Source of the DNA: Bacillus zhangzhouensis
Lineage (GTDB): Bacteria > Bacillota > Bacilli > Bacillales > Bacillaceae
Direction of reading: 5' to 3'
NCBI RefSeq assembly: GCF_000715205.1
Contig: NZ_JOTP01000012.1
Location: 1-64,000 of the forward strand
Length of the DNA stretch: 64,000 nucleotides
How positions within the stretch are numbered: position 1 is the first letter of the stretch; each line of letters opens with the position of its first letter. Under the pieces are notes generated by a model, which worked only from the letters and a program-made list of their open reading frames with translations, was not told where the DNA came from and did no database searches. Below, piece by piece: positions 1 to 10,266 of this stretch. The position numbers and the translations under genes are program-made.

Positions 1-68
1 GACATTCGTGAGCACCAGCGCGCAGGATTGACACCGAATGCGAGGGTTTGTCTTCACGCTGAAAAGGA
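1..68 (+). repeat. Dispersed structured repeat, copy A (right end only)
   Basis: The first ~68 bases match the right half of a repeat also seen at 25552-25724 (inverted), 43447-43582 and 61128-61301. Shared landmarks are an ATTCGTGAGCACC block, a GCGCAGGA-TTGACA block, then AATGCGAGGGTTTGTC and the terminal CACGCTGA. The left half lies outside the window. As in the other copies, a hairpin unrelated to the repeat follows directly. Confidence 0.85.
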
Positions 69-88
69 AGCCAGCGGCTTCCTTTTTT
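62..88. terminator. Bidirectional hairpin terminator next to mhqR
   Basis: AAAAGGAAGCC and GGCTTCCTTTT form an 11-bp stem with a 3-base loop followed by T's on the plus strand, so it can terminate transcripts from both sides. It abuts the right end of repeat copy A. Confidence 0.7.
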
Positions 89-94
89 ATTTGT

Positions 95-550
95 TTATTC
101 TTTATGATCATATAAATGCTTTGCACGCAGTCCCACATGTTTGAGCATATCGATGCACGCATCCTTCTCTTCTTCACTCAGCACACTGATCATCTCATGA
201 ATTTCTTTCGCATGATCTGGGAAGATATCATCAAGCAAAGCTCGTCCTTGTTCCGTAATATGCGCAAATGTCACCCTGCGGTCTTCTGCACAAGCCTTAC
301 GACTGAGGAGTTCTTTTTTCTCCAACTTATCGACCACATACGTGATGCTTCCGCTTGCGAGTAAAATCTTATCACCGATTTGCTGAAGCGGCTGATCACC
401 TTTATGATACAGCAATTCTAGTACAGCAAATTCAGTCGGATTCAGACCGTGTTTGACAATATGTTTGTTCATGTGATGGTTAATTGAGCGATAAGCACGT
501 GATAATACAATAAACAATTTCAATGATTTCTCAACATTATGATTTTCCAT
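95..550 (-). CDS. mhqR: MarR-family repressor MhqR
   Basis: MarR/DUF24-era style winged-helix regulator of 151 residues. It has the family's NPTEFAVLELLYHKG helix and the wing DRRVTFAHIT. By position beside kinD it corresponds to B. subtilis MhqR (YkvE), which represses azoreductase and dioxygenase genes and responds to quinones such as 2-methylhydroquinone. I start at the ATG at 550 rather than 577 because AAAGGATGA sits 8 bases ahead of it. A canonical promoter and two palindromes precede it, which suggests autoregulation. A close paralogue, YkoM, lies at 25755. Orthology is from position and similarity recalled, not from a search. Confidence 0.8.
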   Translation of the reverse strand: MENHNVEKSLKLFIVLSRAYRSINHHMNKHIVKHGLNPTEFAVLELLYHKGDQPLQQIGDKILLASGSITYVVDKLEKKELLSRKACAEDRRVTFAHITEQGRALLDDIFPDHAKEIHEMISVLSEEEKDACIDMLKHVGLRAKHLYDHKE

Positions 551-582
551 TTTTTTATCATCCTTTATGAAATGCAACCCAC

Positions 583-626
583 TAATGTGACATTAATAAA
601 CAATAAGTAAAATGTCAACATGTTGA
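583..626 (-). promoter_or_regulatory. mhqR SigA promoter with two palindromes
   Basis: On the minus strand TTGACA (618-613) and TAATGT (595-590) are 17 bp apart. The -10 lies in the palindrome TAATGTGACATTA (583-595) and the -35 overlaps TCAACATGTTGA (615-626). Palindromes on both core elements fit an autorepressing MarR protein; that MhqR binds them is inference. Confidence 0.6.
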
Positions 627-712
627 TCCATCTTTAGCATGAAAATGAGACCAGAACGAATCACCTAATTTTTTAAAAATCATACAAGTCATCGTAATAA
701 AGATAGGTTCAA

Positions 713-721
713 TGCTATAAT
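713..721 (+). promoter_or_regulatory. Extended -10 promoter of kinD
   Basis: TGCTATAAT is a perfect extended -10 (TGnTATAAT) 32 bp before the kinD start. No good -35 is seen at the expected distance. Confidence 0.5.
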
Positions 722-752
722 AAGTCTATTAGGTAATACGTTGGAGCGATGA

Positions 753-2261
753 ATGATGAGTATATTGAAAGGGTTTTGGAAGAAGATCAGGCTGTACCTT
801 ATTTTGGTGATGATTCCAACCCTAATCATTAGTTATTTTATCTACGAAAAAGAAACTGAAAAAATCGATTTAAAAAACAAACAAACTGCTACACTTATGT
901 TAAATATTCACAAAAACCAAATGAATTATTTAATTAGTGAAACAGAGGCGAGATTAACTTCCCTTGCCATGGGATTTGACCAGCCGCTTGAGACGAAAAA
1001 AGTACAAAACATCCTAGAGAAAATCTATAAACAAGAACCTCGTTTTTCAGGCCTGTATCTCCTAGACAAAAAAGGAAATGTAACAGCAAGCACCACCGTG
1101 TTAAAGGAAAAAATCAACCTATCATTCAGAGATTATTTTAAGCGCATTCAAGTGACCAAGCAGACCGTGATCACAGATAACTATGTGAGTAGAATTACAA
1201 AACAGAGAATTCTCTCCATTTGTGTCCCTGTTTTGGATGAAAACGAAGAAGTCACCAATGTTTTAGTTGCCGCCATTCAAATTGACTATTTAAGAAATAT
1301 TATGAATGTATTAAACCCAGATCTTCATTTTAAGATGCTGAATCAAAATGGACATGTTGTGTTTACAAGTGGTCCGAAACCAGCATCAGAAAATGACAGC
1401 ACCGTGTCTACATATTTAGATGAAAATAGCTGGAAGCTAGAGGTTTTTCCGCAGCGTGCTTCAACTAGTGAAGTGCTGTCCGTTACGCTGGTTCCTCTAT
1501 CCAGTGCTTTTATTTTATTAAATATTTTATTCACACTTGTCCAATATGTCATTTTAAGGCGTCAAACTCAGCAGGAGCGTCATCAAAATGAGGCACAAAA
1601 GCTTGAATTGATTGGAACACTCGCGGCAAGTACAGCACACGAAATTCGCAACCCATTAACAGGAATTAGCGGGTTTATACAGCTTTTGCAAAAGAAGTAT
1701 CATTCAGAAGAAGATCAGCTCTATTTTTCTGTCATAGAGGAAGAAATTAAACGGATTAACCAAATAGTCAGTGAATTTCTTGTGTTGGGAAAACCAACCG
1801 CAGAAAAATGGCAGAATAATTCTGTGAAAGAAATTGTGAGTGAGATCATGCCGATCGTTTTCTCAGAGGCAAACCTGTATAATGTCGAGGTTGATTTACA
1901 AATCAATACGATTCAAGATGTTGGTGTCTATTGCACGAAGGATCACATTAAACAAGTCGTATTAAATGTAGCGAAAAACTCTTTAGAAGCGATGCCAAAT
2001 GGCGGTCATTTGAAGATTGTGGTTGAGGCTGAAAAAGAACATGTCATCATTAAAGTGACGGATACGGGTGAAGGCATACCGGAGGAGATGCTAAAGCATA
2101 TCTTCCTCCCCTTTATTACGTCGAAGGAAAAAGGCACAGGTCTTGGGCTTGTCGTGTGTAAACGAATCATTTCGATGTATGGCGGGACAATTGATATTCA
2201 TAGCGAAGTGAATAAAGGAACAACCGTTATGATCATGCTTCCTTCCGCTCACTCAGCATAG
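753..2261 (+). CDS. kinD: Sporulation sensor histidine kinase KinD
   Basis: Membrane histidine kinase of 502 residues that feeds phosphate into the Spo0F-Spo0B-Spo0A phosphorelay; in B. subtilis KinD is also linked to biofilm matrix control. Transmembrane segments lie at about residues 13-29 and 245-268, bracketing an extracytoplasmic Cache-type sensor. The H-box AHEIRNPLTG places the phosphorylated His at 296, followed by N, DTGEG and GTGLGL ATP-binding boxes. Start is one of two tandem ATGs at 753/756 after TTGGAG. Neighbours mhqR and spo0E match the B. subtilis kinD locus, but the small gene eag that sits there in B. subtilis is absent. Confidence 0.88.
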   Translation: MMSILKGFWKKIRLYLILVMIPTLIISYFIYEKETEKIDLKNKQTATLMLNIHKNQMNYLISETEARLTSLAMGFDQPLETKKVQNILEKIYKQEPRFSGLYLLDKKGNVTASTTVLKEKINLSFRDYFKRIQVTKQTVITDNYVSRITKQRILSICVPVLDENEEVTNVLVAAIQIDYLRNIMNVLNPDLHFKMLNQNGHVVFTSGPKPASENDSTVSTYLDENSWKLEVFPQRASTSEVLSVTLVPLSSAFILLNILFTLVQYVILRRQTQQERHQNEAQKLELIGTLAASTAHEIRNPLTGISGFIQLLQKKYHSEEDQLYFSVIEEEIKRINQIVSEFLVLGKPTAEKWQNNSVKEIVSEIMPIVFSEANLYNVEVDLQINTIQDVGVYCTKDHIKQVVLNVAKNSLEAMPNGGHLKIVVEAEKEHVIIKVTDTGEGIPEEMLKHIFLPFITSKEKGTGLGLVVCKRIISMYGGTIDIHSEVNKGTTVMIMLPSAHSA

Positions 2262-2274
2262 CTAAAAGAGTTCA

Positions 2275-2306
2275 GCCGGTTTTGCTTATGCAAGACCGGT
2301 TTTTTC
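2275..2306 (+). terminator. kinD terminator
   Basis: GCCGGTTTTGC pairs with GCAAGACCGGT around a TTAT loop, followed by a run of T's. It lies between convergent kinD and spo0E. Confidence 0.85.
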
Positions 2307-2309
2307 ATG

Positions 2310-2552
2310 TCAGTAAGAGGGCCGGTTCACGGATAGGAGACTCATTTGGGACACAAGATCATGAAAGGAGGGGGCAGATTGTTTCTCATGAAAAAGAAGA
2401 TGCTGATACTCATTCATCAAGTTGTCCAGTTCTTGACTATATTTAATTGTCGTCTCACCTGTGTACCCTTCCACTTGAGCAGCTTCTACCATTTGTTTTC
2501 TCTTCTCATCAATGGACATCAGCAATTGTTCTTTCCTTACATAAATATTCAT
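2310..2552 (-). CDS. spo0E: Spo0A-P phosphatase Spo0E
   Basis: Small Spo0E-family protein of 80 residues. The signature SQELD sits in the second of two predicted antiparallel helices (about residues 39-43). The family dephosphorylates Spo0A-P and so delays sporulation. The start at 2552 has the ribosome-binding site GGGAGATGA eight bases away. It lies convergent to kinD, so a kinase that charges the phosphorelay and a phosphatase that drains it are direct neighbours. Length is slightly below the 85 residues of B. subtilis Spo0E. Confidence 0.9.
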   Translation of the reverse strand: MNIYVRKEQLLMSIDEKRKQMVEAAQVEGYTGETTIKYSQELDNLMNEYQHLLFHEKQSAPSFHDLVSQMSLLSVNRPSY

Positions 2553-2805
2553 GATCTCATCTCCCGCAATGAATTCATCTGTCTATGCTCTAAATGATTC
2601 GACACCAAAATTATACTTTATTTGTAAATTAAATTAAATATGCTTATTTTATTTAATTTTTTACAGCCTAAAGACCTCTTACCCAATCATTTCTAGGGGT
2701 AAACTTCAAATTTGGACAGGACTGACACATTGATTAAACAGAATTTTATCCTATGCAGAAGATCAAAATCAACTATTTTCTTTCTCATTTTATGTCTATT
2801 TTCCT
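2553..2805. other. Intergenic gap without a gene
   Basis: AT-rich spacer between spo0E and the mtnWXBD terminator. In B. subtilis ykvA lies near here; I find no ORF or recognisable remnant. A TATAAT (minus strand, near 2610) could be the -10 of spo0E, without a clear -35. Confidence 0.6.
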
Positions 2806-2846
2806 AAAAAAAAGCTGATCTTCCGCCCCATGCGGAATGATCAGCT
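2806..2846 (-). terminator. Terminator of mtnWXBD
   Basis: AGCTGATC/GATCAGCT extended by TTCCGC/GCGGAA (one bulge) forms a long stem, followed on the minus strand by seven T's. Confidence 0.9.
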
Positions 2847-2853
2847 CCTTTCA

Positions 2854-3384
2854 TTAAACCGTTTCTTCTTCGTAAATTGGCACCCAGCCCTCAGTTGTGA
2901 CAAATATGCGAACTGCGACCACTTTGCGATCCTCTTGCAATGTAAAGTAGTGACGAATATTTGGTGGCACAGAAATTAAATCGCCTGGATTCAGTCTCAC
3001 ATCAAAAAAGACGCCATCTTGCCCTTGAATGGCAAAGATTCCGTGCCCACTCACAATAAACCGTACTTCGTCATCTGTATGATGGTGCTCACGCTTAAAG
3101 TTTTGGAGCAGCTCGTCAAGATTTGGTGTCGCATCAGATAATGAAATCACGTCCTGCGCTTTGTACCCTCTCCGTTCAGATATATTCTGTATTTCCTTTT
3201 GGAAAACGGTCAAAATTTCTTCTTTTTCCTCATCTGTTAAATCATACTTTTCTGATAACCGGTTTGGTAGCTTTTCAATATCCCAATGTTCATAAATGAC
3301 CCCTTGTTTTTCTAAATATGCCGCTACCTCTTGTTCGTTCTCAAGTAATGTGTTCTCTTCATTATGAATAAAAATCGTCGCCAT
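2854..3384 (-). CDS. mtnD: Acireductone dioxygenase MtnD
   Basis: Last ring-opening enzyme of methionine salvage: acireductone plus O2 gives 4-methylthio-2-oxobutanoate and formate (Fe form) or an off-pathway product with CO (Ni form). Cupin fold of 176 residues. The metal ligands of the family are visible as H100/H102, E106 (KREHHHTDDE) and H145 (NIRHYF). It is the final gene of the mtnWXBD unit, 17 bp after mtnB, and is followed by a strong terminator. Cytosolic. Length equals the usual bacterial ARD. Confidence 0.95.
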   Translation of the reverse strand: MATIFIHNEENTLLENEQEVAAYLEKQGVIYEHWDIEKLPNRLSEKYDLTDEEKEEILTVFQKEIQNISERRGYKAQDVISLSDATPNLDELLQNFKREHHHTDDEVRFIVSGHGIFAIQGQDGVFFDVRLNPGDLISVPPNIRHYFTLQEDRKVVAVRIFVTTEGWVPIYEEETV

Positions 3385-3401
3385 GTGTTTTTCCTCCTTT
3401 T

Positions 3402-4040
3402 TTATCTAACAAGCTGCCTTTGATAAAGCGTTAATTTTAAATGATAGCTAAATAAAAATTCATAAGCCTCTAACACTCGTTTTGCTTCAAATGCTGTTTT
3501 TCCCCAGACAGTGATGCCATGATTGCGAATGAGAACAGCACCTGATTCCGCCTCTTCTGTAAGGTGCGCTGCAAAGTGTTCTGCAAGAAGCGGAATATGA
3601 GCTGGGTTTTCAATAATAGGAAGAATGACTTCTGCATCCTCTTCCCAATAACCAAGGGCTTTGATGATTTCGTTGCCTTTAAAACGAACCTCTCCTTTAT
3701 CCCCATACAGCTCTGAAATGACATTATTATCGATTGTGTGGACATGGAGACAGCAGCCTGCTTTCGTCCGCTCATACACATATGTGTGAAGCAGTGTTTC
3801 GGCCGATGGTCTGAGTGGTTGATTCGGATCATTAGGCTGACCTGCTGCATCAACTAAAACAAAATCTTCGTCCGATTCTTTTCGTTTATCTTTGCCGCTT
3901 GCCGTCACCAAAAACGTGATTGGATCATCCGACACCTTGATCGATAAATTACCGCTTGTTCCGAAAAACCAGTCTCTTTGTGCCAGTTCACGTTTAACGT
4001 CTGCTAGCTCCTGCCAGCGTTTACTCTTTGCGTCTGCCAT
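3402..4040 (-). CDS. mtnB: Methylthioribulose-1-phosphate dehydratase MtnB
   Basis: Class II aldolase-fold dehydratase of 212 residues converting 5-methylthioribulose-1-phosphate to 2,3-diketo-5-methylthiopentyl-1-phosphate. Zinc ligands are H99 and H101 (CCLHVHT) and H174 (RNHGITVWG). The start at 4040 lies inside the end of mtnX (37-bp overlap) and has AAAGGAAG upstream; the N terminus [19 protein letters not shown] matches the family start. The overlap suggests translational coupling within the SAM-riboswitch operon. Confidence 0.95.
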   Translation of the reverse strand: MADAKSKRWQELADVKRELAQRDWFFGTSGNLSIKVSDDPITFLVTASGKDKRKESDEDFVLVDAAGQPNDPNQPLRPSAETLLHTYVYERTKAGCCLHVHTIDNNVISELYGDKGEVRFKGNEIIKALGYWEEDAEVILPIIENPAHIPLLAEHFAAHLTEEAESGAVLIRNHGITVWGKTAFEAKRVLEAYEFLFSYHLKLTLYQRQLVR

Positions 4041-4699
4041 TCTTTCACTTCCTTTATTTGAACAAATTGCGCTTTTAGATCGATAAATGTTTCATACTCT
4101 TTATGTAAGAGCCCGAGCTCTTTACACTCATTCAACAAATAGTCACGCGCAAACGTGATATCTGCATGTTTTGCTGCCTCAATATCGGTTACTGAATCTC
4201 CAATCATGATAATGAAGTCTTTTTCATGAGTCAGCTTTCGAATGATCGAGGGCTTGCAGCAGCCACAGCCACTTTGACATTCTGAATCGCAGGCATGCGG
4301 CCATTCAATCTGAATATGGTCTTCTTTAAATGACGCATGATTGCAATAAATATCTGCTTGATCTACAATGCCTTCGAGTATGGGATAGACAAAAAAGTCC
4401 ATACCGCCGCTTAACACATAGAAAGGAATGTCTGCTTTTTTTACATCATCAACAAATTGCTTGAATCCTTCCCGAATCTCTGTATCTTCTAAAATAAACG
4501 ACTGAATGGCTTCCTTCTGATCACTCGTTAGCAATTGAAACATCTGTCCGACGCCTTCTTGAATTGTGATCTCCTTTGACAGGACACCATCCTTCAGCTT
4601 CGTCCATTCACTTGGTGCAAACTGCTTCATGATGCGAATAATATTATCATTTTTCGTAATCGTTCCATCAAAATCACAACATACAATTGGTTTTTTCAT
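4004..4699 (-). CDS. mtnX: HK-MTPenyl-1-P phosphatase MtnX
   Basis: HAD-superfamily phosphatase of 231 residues that removes the phosphate from 2-hydroxy-3-keto-5-methylthiopentenyl-1-phosphate, giving acireductone. The catalytic motif is DFDGT at residues 9-13 (nucleophile D9, acid/base D11), with GDSVTD as the C-terminal Asp motif. A Cys-rich [12 protein letters not shown] stretch in the cap is notable. The ATG directly follows the mtnW stop; GGAAGGG is the ribosome-binding site. Works on the MtnW product. Confidence 0.95.
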   Translation of the reverse strand: MKKPIVCCDFDGTITKNDNIIRIMKQFAPSEWTKLKDGVLSKEITIQEGVGQMFQLLTSDQKEAIQSFILEDTEIREGFKQFVDDVKKADIPFYVLSGGMDFFVYPILEGIVDQADIYCNHASFKEDHIQIEWPHACDSECQSGCGCCKPSIIRKLTHEKDFIIMIGDSVTDIEAAKHADITFARDYLLNECKELGLLHKEYETFIDLKAQFVQIKEVKEWQTQRVNAGRS

Positions 4700-5920
4700 T
4701 TATTCTGCTACCCTTCCCCAAAGATCAAGTGCTACTTTTAAGTCTTGGCAAGATGATGCCTTTTCCTCGATGGACTCTTCATTTATCACCGCATCAATGA
4801 TGGATCGAAATGCTTTCCCTCCACCGATGGCTCCCCGCGGATGTCCGTGAATTCCTCCACCTGCGTTAATGACATGATCGAATCCAAAATCTTTGATCAA
4901 TACCGGAACCATACCAGGATGAATACCTGCTGACGGGACAGGGAACGTTTTTTGAACCGTATCCTCTTTTACACAAGCTTCATAGATACCAAGGGCATCT
5001 TTTTTCGGAAGTGCGACCGATCCATAAGGAGATGGAAAAAGGCTCAAATCAGCGCCAGCATATCGATTTAATGTACCTAAAAGAAGCGAATGTGAAAATC
5101 CATATTCAGGAGATGATGTAAACGCGCCGCTCACTGCTGGATGTGCCATTATAGGCAATTGGATGTCTGGGTCCTCAGCTAAGCTTTGCATGACATCAAG
5201 TCCGTAGGCAAAGACGTTGAATAGAAGCGCATCTGCTCCGAGTTCAGCGGCCTTCCTTGCTCGATCTTTAAGTTCAAATGTTCTGCCAGTTAAATTGACA
5301 GCATACAGCGTGCGGTGCCCTGTCTCTTCATATGTTTCTTTTAATATCTTTTTTCCTTCTTTGATTCGTTCTTCAAAAGGGGCTAATGGACTTTCAAATA
5401 AAATTTCATCGTCTTTGATGAAGTCAACACCGCCTAATGCCTGTAAACGGAGCTGCTCCTTTAAATCCGCCATATCACGGCCGATCACGCCTTTAAAAAT
5501 ACTCATCAATAACGGACGATCAAACACATCTAATCTCTTTCGGATCCCCTCTATTCCAAATACCGGTCCAGGCAGCCTTTTTTTAAACCTTTTCGAAAAT
5601 TCTATATCGACAAGCTTTACTTTCCCATCTAGTGAAAGCTTTCCAAATATCGTCGTTAAAACGGCTGGTATGTCAGCTGAAAAGTTAGCCTCAGGATAAG
5701 CAATTGTTACCTCTGATTGATACAGACCATTTTCGGCTGATGCAAACTTTTCGGTCACTTTCTCTACTCGGCCTTTATGTTTTTTAAGTTGCTCCTTTTT
5801 GAGCTGCGGCAAATCCGTCCATGATCCAACTGTTAAACCAAGCGCGATCTGCTCCGCTTTTCGGTCAATTTGTTCATCCTCTCGATGTGTTAATACGTAT
5901 GTTGCCAGTAATTCACTCAC
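4700..5920 (-). CDS. mtnW: RuBisCO-like DK-MTP-1-P enolase MtnW
   Basis: RuBisCO-like protein of 406 residues catalysing enolisation of 2,3-diketo-5-methylthiopentyl-1-phosphate in methionine salvage; it does not fix CO2. The Mg-binding region with the carbamylated Lys is seen as [10 protein letters not shown] (K169, D171, E172), and the large-subunit TIM-barrel elements FNVFAYG and [11 protein letters not shown] are present. First gene of mtnWXBD and directly downstream of a SAM-I riboswitch on the same strand, so made when SAM is low. Confidence 0.95.
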   Translation of the reverse strand: MSELLATYVLTHREDEQIDRKAEQIALGLTVGSWTDLPQLKKEQLKKHKGRVEKVTEKFASAENGLYQSEVTIAYPEANFSADIPAVLTTIFGKLSLDGKVKLVDIEFSKRFKKRLPGPVFGIEGIRKRLDVFDRPLLMSIFKGVIGRDMADLKEQLRLQALGGVDFIKDDEILFESPLAPFEERIKEGKKILKETYEETGHRTLYAVNLTGRTFELKDRARKAAELGADALLFNVFAYGLDVMQSLAEDPDIQLPIMAHPAVSGAFTSSPEYGFSHSLLLGTLNRYAGADLSLFPSPYGSVALPKKDALGIYEACVKEDTVQKTFPVPSAGIHPGMVPVLIKDFGFDHVINAGGGIHGHPRGAIGGGKAFRSIIDAVINEESIEEKASSCQDLKVALDLWGRVAE

Positions 5921-5960
5921 TAGGAATCCCCTTTCGATTGCGTCCTCTATATGTTCAATA

Positions 5961-6119
5961 AAAAAACCTCTTTAAGTGCTTGGGCAGCGCCTTAAAGAGG
6001 TTTCGTCTCATTCATCCGAATCTTATCTCTCAGCGCCTGCTGCAAGAATTAGCACCGTGCTTCATGGAAGTCGGTTGCCGGGCTTCATTGGGCTAGTCCC
6101 TCTGCCTACTCTTGATAAG
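5961..6119 (-). ncRNA. SAM-I riboswitch (S-box) and terminator for mtnWXBD
   Basis: Read on the minus strand, 6119-6022 holds the S-box core: CTTATCAAGAG, AGGGACTAGCCC, GAAGCCCGGCAACC, GGTGCTAATTC and TGAGAGATAAG. The terminator stem AACCTCTTTAAG/CTTAAAGAGGTT with T's follows at 6002-5961. Established class: SAM binding promotes termination. Confidence 0.97.
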
Positions 6120-6148
6120 AATATTCAATTTTCTTAAATATTGCCTGA

Positions 6149-6177
6149 ATTATCCCACCATTTTTTTACGTTGTCAA
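6149..6177 (-). promoter_or_regulatory. SigA promoter of mtnWXBD
   Basis: TTGACA (6177-6172) and GATAAT (6154-6149) on the minus strand are 17 bp apart, about 22 bp before the riboswitch. The -35 overlaps the last codons of mtnE. Confidence 0.8.
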
Positions 6178-7355
6178 TGGCTTTTTTCAAATAGCTGCAA
6201 GGCAGCGATGCGTTCTGCGGCTTCTTTTAACCGCTCCTCACTTGTTAAAAGCCCTACTCTGACATAGCCTTCACCGCCAGCACCAAAGCCATTCCCTGGC
6301 GCAACGACAACATGTGCTTTCTCTAATAATAAGTCAGAAAAAGTTTCAGATGTATACCCTTCAGGCACCTTTAACCAAGCAAAAAATGATCCCTTCGGTG
6401 CAGTTACGTCCCAGCCAATGTCCTTACATGCAGCAATCCATGTATTTCGTCTTTTTTCATAACGATCATTTTGCACCTGTACGCACGTTTGATCGCTTAA
6501 AAGAGCTTCTGCTGCTGCATCTTGAGTCGCTTTAAACAGTGACACAAACAGATGATCCTGATAAAGCTCGATCGCTTCAATGACAGAGGGATTTCCTGCT
6601 GCAAAACCAACTCTCCAGCCGGCCATATTATATGTTTTGGACAATGTGTAAATTTCAATGCCCGTCTCTTTCGCTCCATCTATTTGCAGGAAGCTGACCG
6701 GCTTTTCTCCATCGAATCCAATGCCGCCATATGCGAAATCATGGACAACACACAATTTGTGATCTTTCGCAAAAGTCACGGTTTCTTCAAAAAATGCACG
6801 ACTTGCAGTGGCACCAGTCGGATTGTTTGGGTAATTTAAGTACATCAATTTTGCCTTTTTCTTATCAGCCTCTGACAATAGATGGTAGTCAGGTAAAAAA
6901 TCATTTTGTTCAAGAAGAGGCATCGTGACCATATGAGCTCCAGCAAGCACGGCGCCAGACCAGTAATCAGGATAACCTGGGTCTGGGACAAGCAGCGTAT
7001 CACCCGGATTCAAAAGGCATTGAGGCAGTTCAACAAGTCCCGCTTTCCCGCCAAATAAAATCGCGATCTCCGTCATTGGATCAAGCGTAACCCCATATTC
7101 TCTTTCATAAAAGGCGGCGGCGGCCTTTTTTAGTTTCGCCGTCCCGCGGAATGAAGAGTATTGGTGATTTTCCGGTTTTGCTACCGCTTCCTGCATGGCT
7201 TTGACAATATGCGGCGGGGTTGGCTGATCAGGATTTCCCTGACCTAAATTAATGATATCGGCCCCTTCCTGCACTTTTTTCTGCACTTTTTGGACAAGCG
7301 ACGCAAAAAACTGTTTCGGTAAATGTTTCAACACATCTGATTGCTGGAATTCCAT
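6174..7355 (-). CDS. mtnE: KMTB transaminase MtnE
   Basis: Class I/II PLP aminotransferase of 393 residues, the last step of salvage (2-oxo-4-methylthiobutanoate to methionine, typically with glutamine or aromatic donors). The PLP Lys is K240 in IYTLSKTYNMAGWR; NYPNNPTG and RVGLL are the Asn and Arg motifs. It is transcribed separately from mtnW, with that promoter at its 3' end. No S-box lies upstream. Its assignment rests on sitting between the two mtn operons, as ykrV does in B. subtilis; in isolation only a generic aminotransferase could be called. The adjacent nitrilase-like mtnU of B. subtilis is missing. Confidence 0.88.
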   Translation of the reverse strand: MEFQQSDVLKHLPKQFFASLVQKVQKKVQEGADIINLGQGNPDQPTPPHIVKAMQEAVAKPENHQYSSFRGTAKLKKAAAAFYEREYGVTLDPMTEIAILFGGKAGLVELPQCLLNPGDTLLVPDPGYPDYWSGAVLAGAHMVTMPLLEQNDFLPDYHLLSEADKKKAKLMYLNYPNNPTGATASRAFFEETVTFAKDHKLCVVHDFAYGGIGFDGEKPVSFLQIDGAKETGIEIYTLSKTYNMAGWRVGFAAGNPSVIEAIELYQDHLFVSLFKATQDAAAEALLSDQTCVQVQNDRYEKRRNTWIAACKDIGWDVTAPKGSFFAWLKVPEGYTSETFSDLLLEKAHVVVAPGNGFGAGGEGYVRVGLLTSEERLKEAAERIAALQLFEKSH

Positions 7356-7440
7356 TTTTTCACCTTCTATTCAAGTTACATGACAATACACTCACTGTAA
7401 TAGATTGTTTTATGAATTGTAAAGCAATTTTGAAAAAAGA

Positions 7441-7468
7441 TTGACATGTGAAGAGTAGCTCTGATAAT
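7441..7468 (+). promoter_or_regulatory. SigA promoter of mtnKA
   Basis: TTGACA (7441-7446) and GATAAT (7463-7468) with 16-bp spacing, about 50 bp before the S-box aptamer. Confidence 0.65.
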
Positions 7469-7516
7469 ATCTTGAATTAAGAAATACATGCAGACAAAAC
7501 AATTACATATTGATTT

Positions 7517-8949
<1,433 letters not shown>

Positions 8950-8955
8950 CGGGTT

Positions 8956-10017
8956 TTGTCTAAAGAATTTGAAGTTCCCCGTTCCGTCGAATGGGAAGAA
9001 AACCATATTAAAATTTTGAATCAACAAAAATTACCGGCTGAAACCGTATTTGAGCATTTATCTACTAAGGAAGATGTCTATGATGCGATTGTGACGTTAA
9101 AAGTGCGTGGAGCACCTGCTATTGGCATTACAGCCGCTTTTGGGCTTGCGCTCAGTGCCCAAGAAATTGATACAGAAGAAATTGATGTCTTTCAACAAGA
9201 AGTAGCTCGACTAAAAGAATATTTAAACAGTGCTCGTCCAACCGCTGTAAACCTTACCTGGGCATTAGACCGACTGCTTCAGCGCATTAAGCGTGCTGCT
9301 TCGGTGAATGCAGCCAAAACAGATCTTGTCCATGAAGCCATTCAAATTCAAATCGAAGATGAAGAAACATGCAGGCTAATCGGTCAAAATGCCCTCCAGC
9401 TCTTTAAATCAGGTGACCGTATTATGACCATTTGTAATGCAGGCTCCATCGCAACGAGCCGTTACGGAACAGCACTTGCTCCTTTTTATTTAGCCAAAAA
9501 GAAAAATCTCGATCTTCACATTTATGCTTGTGAAACACGCCCCGTTCTTCAAGGCGCCAGGCTGACGACATGGGAACTCATGCAGGGCGGTGTGGATGTG
9601 ACGCTCATTACAGATAACATGGCAGCCCATACGATGAAAGAAAAGCAAATTTCTGCTGTCATTGTTGGAGCTGATCGGATCGCTCGAAATGGAGATACAG
9701 CGAATAAGATTGGAACGCTAGGTCTTGCCATTCTGGCTAAACACTTTCAAATTCCGTTTTTTGTGGCAGCACCGCTTTCGACCTTTGATGTATCGACCCT
9801 TGATGGGGCAGATATTCCGATTGAAGAGCGAGACCCGCTGGAAGTAAAGGAATTAAACGGCATACAAATTGCACCGCCCGATGTTCAAGTATTTAATCCC
9901 GCCTTTGATGTCACTCCCCACCATCTTATTTCAGGTATCATTACAGAGAAGGGGATTATCACTTCCAATTATACAGAGGAAATTGATGCACTTTTCACTG
10001 AAAGCATCTCCCTTTAA
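8956..10017 (+). CDS. mtnA: Methylthioribose-1-phosphate isomerase MtnA
   Basis: Aldose-ketose isomerase of 353 residues (eIF2B-alpha-like fold) turning methylthioribose-1-phosphate into methylthioribulose-1-phosphate. Conserved elements are KVRGAPAIG near the N terminus, the catalytic Cys in [12 protein letters not shown] and the catalytic Asp in [10 protein letters not shown]. Start is TTG at 8956 with AAGGAG nine bases ahead. It is the second gene of the mtnKA operon under a SAM riboswitch. Confidence 0.95.
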   Translation: MSKEFEVPRSVEWEENHIKILNQQKLPAETVFEHLSTKEDVYDAIVTLKVRGAPAIGITAAFGLALSAQEIDTEEIDVFQQEVARLKEYLNSARPTAVNLTWALDRLLQRIKRAASVNAAKTDLVHEAIQIQIEDEETCRLIGQNALQLFKSGDRIMTICNAGSIATSRYGTALAPFYLAKKKNLDLHIYACETRPVLQGARLTTWELMQGGVDVTLITDNMAAHTMKEKQISAVIVGADRIARNGDTANKIGTLGLAILAKHFQIPFFVAAPLSTFDVSTLDGADIPIEERDPLEVKELNGIQIAPPDVQVFNPAFDVTPHHLISGIITEKGIITSNYTEEIDALFTESISL

Positions 10018-10021
10018 TATC

Positions 10022-10070
10022 AAAAAAAGCGCAGTGTTCTCGTCATTTAAGAGCACCGCGCTTTTTTGTT
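10022..10070. terminator. Bidirectional terminator after mtnA
   Basis: AAAAAGCGC...GTGTTCT pairs with AGAGCAC...GCGCTTTTTT around a 10-base loop. The minus-strand small gene at 10043-10177 ends within it. Confidence 0.8.
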
Positions 10071-10177
10071 TCATTCGTTTTAGCTAATATTTCTTTTTTC
10101 TGTTCCTCTGTCAAGACGTTCATTTTGACACATAGTGACGTGACGGCATACACTTTATCTTTTTTGCCCCAAAACAT
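10043..10177 (-). CDS. Small protein, 44 residues, unknown
   Basis: ORF MFWGKKDKVYAVTSLCVKMN..., 44 codons, with a near-perfect ribosome-binding site AGGAGGG eight bases before the ATG at 10177. The C-terminal part is lysine-rich (EEQKKEILAKTNETKKRG). Its stop codon lies in the terminator of mtnA. No family recognised. The strong initiation signal is the main support; conservation in related genomes is not shown here. Confidence 0.55.
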   Translation of the reverse strand: MFWGKKDKVYAVTSLCVKMNVLTEEQKKEILAKTNETKKRGALK

Positions 10178-10266
10178 CCTAGCGCCCTCCTTTTTCCCTC
10201 GACCAACTTTTTTAGCTTAATAAAAGGATATGTCGTTTGCTAAACATTTGGAACAGGTCAACGGAT

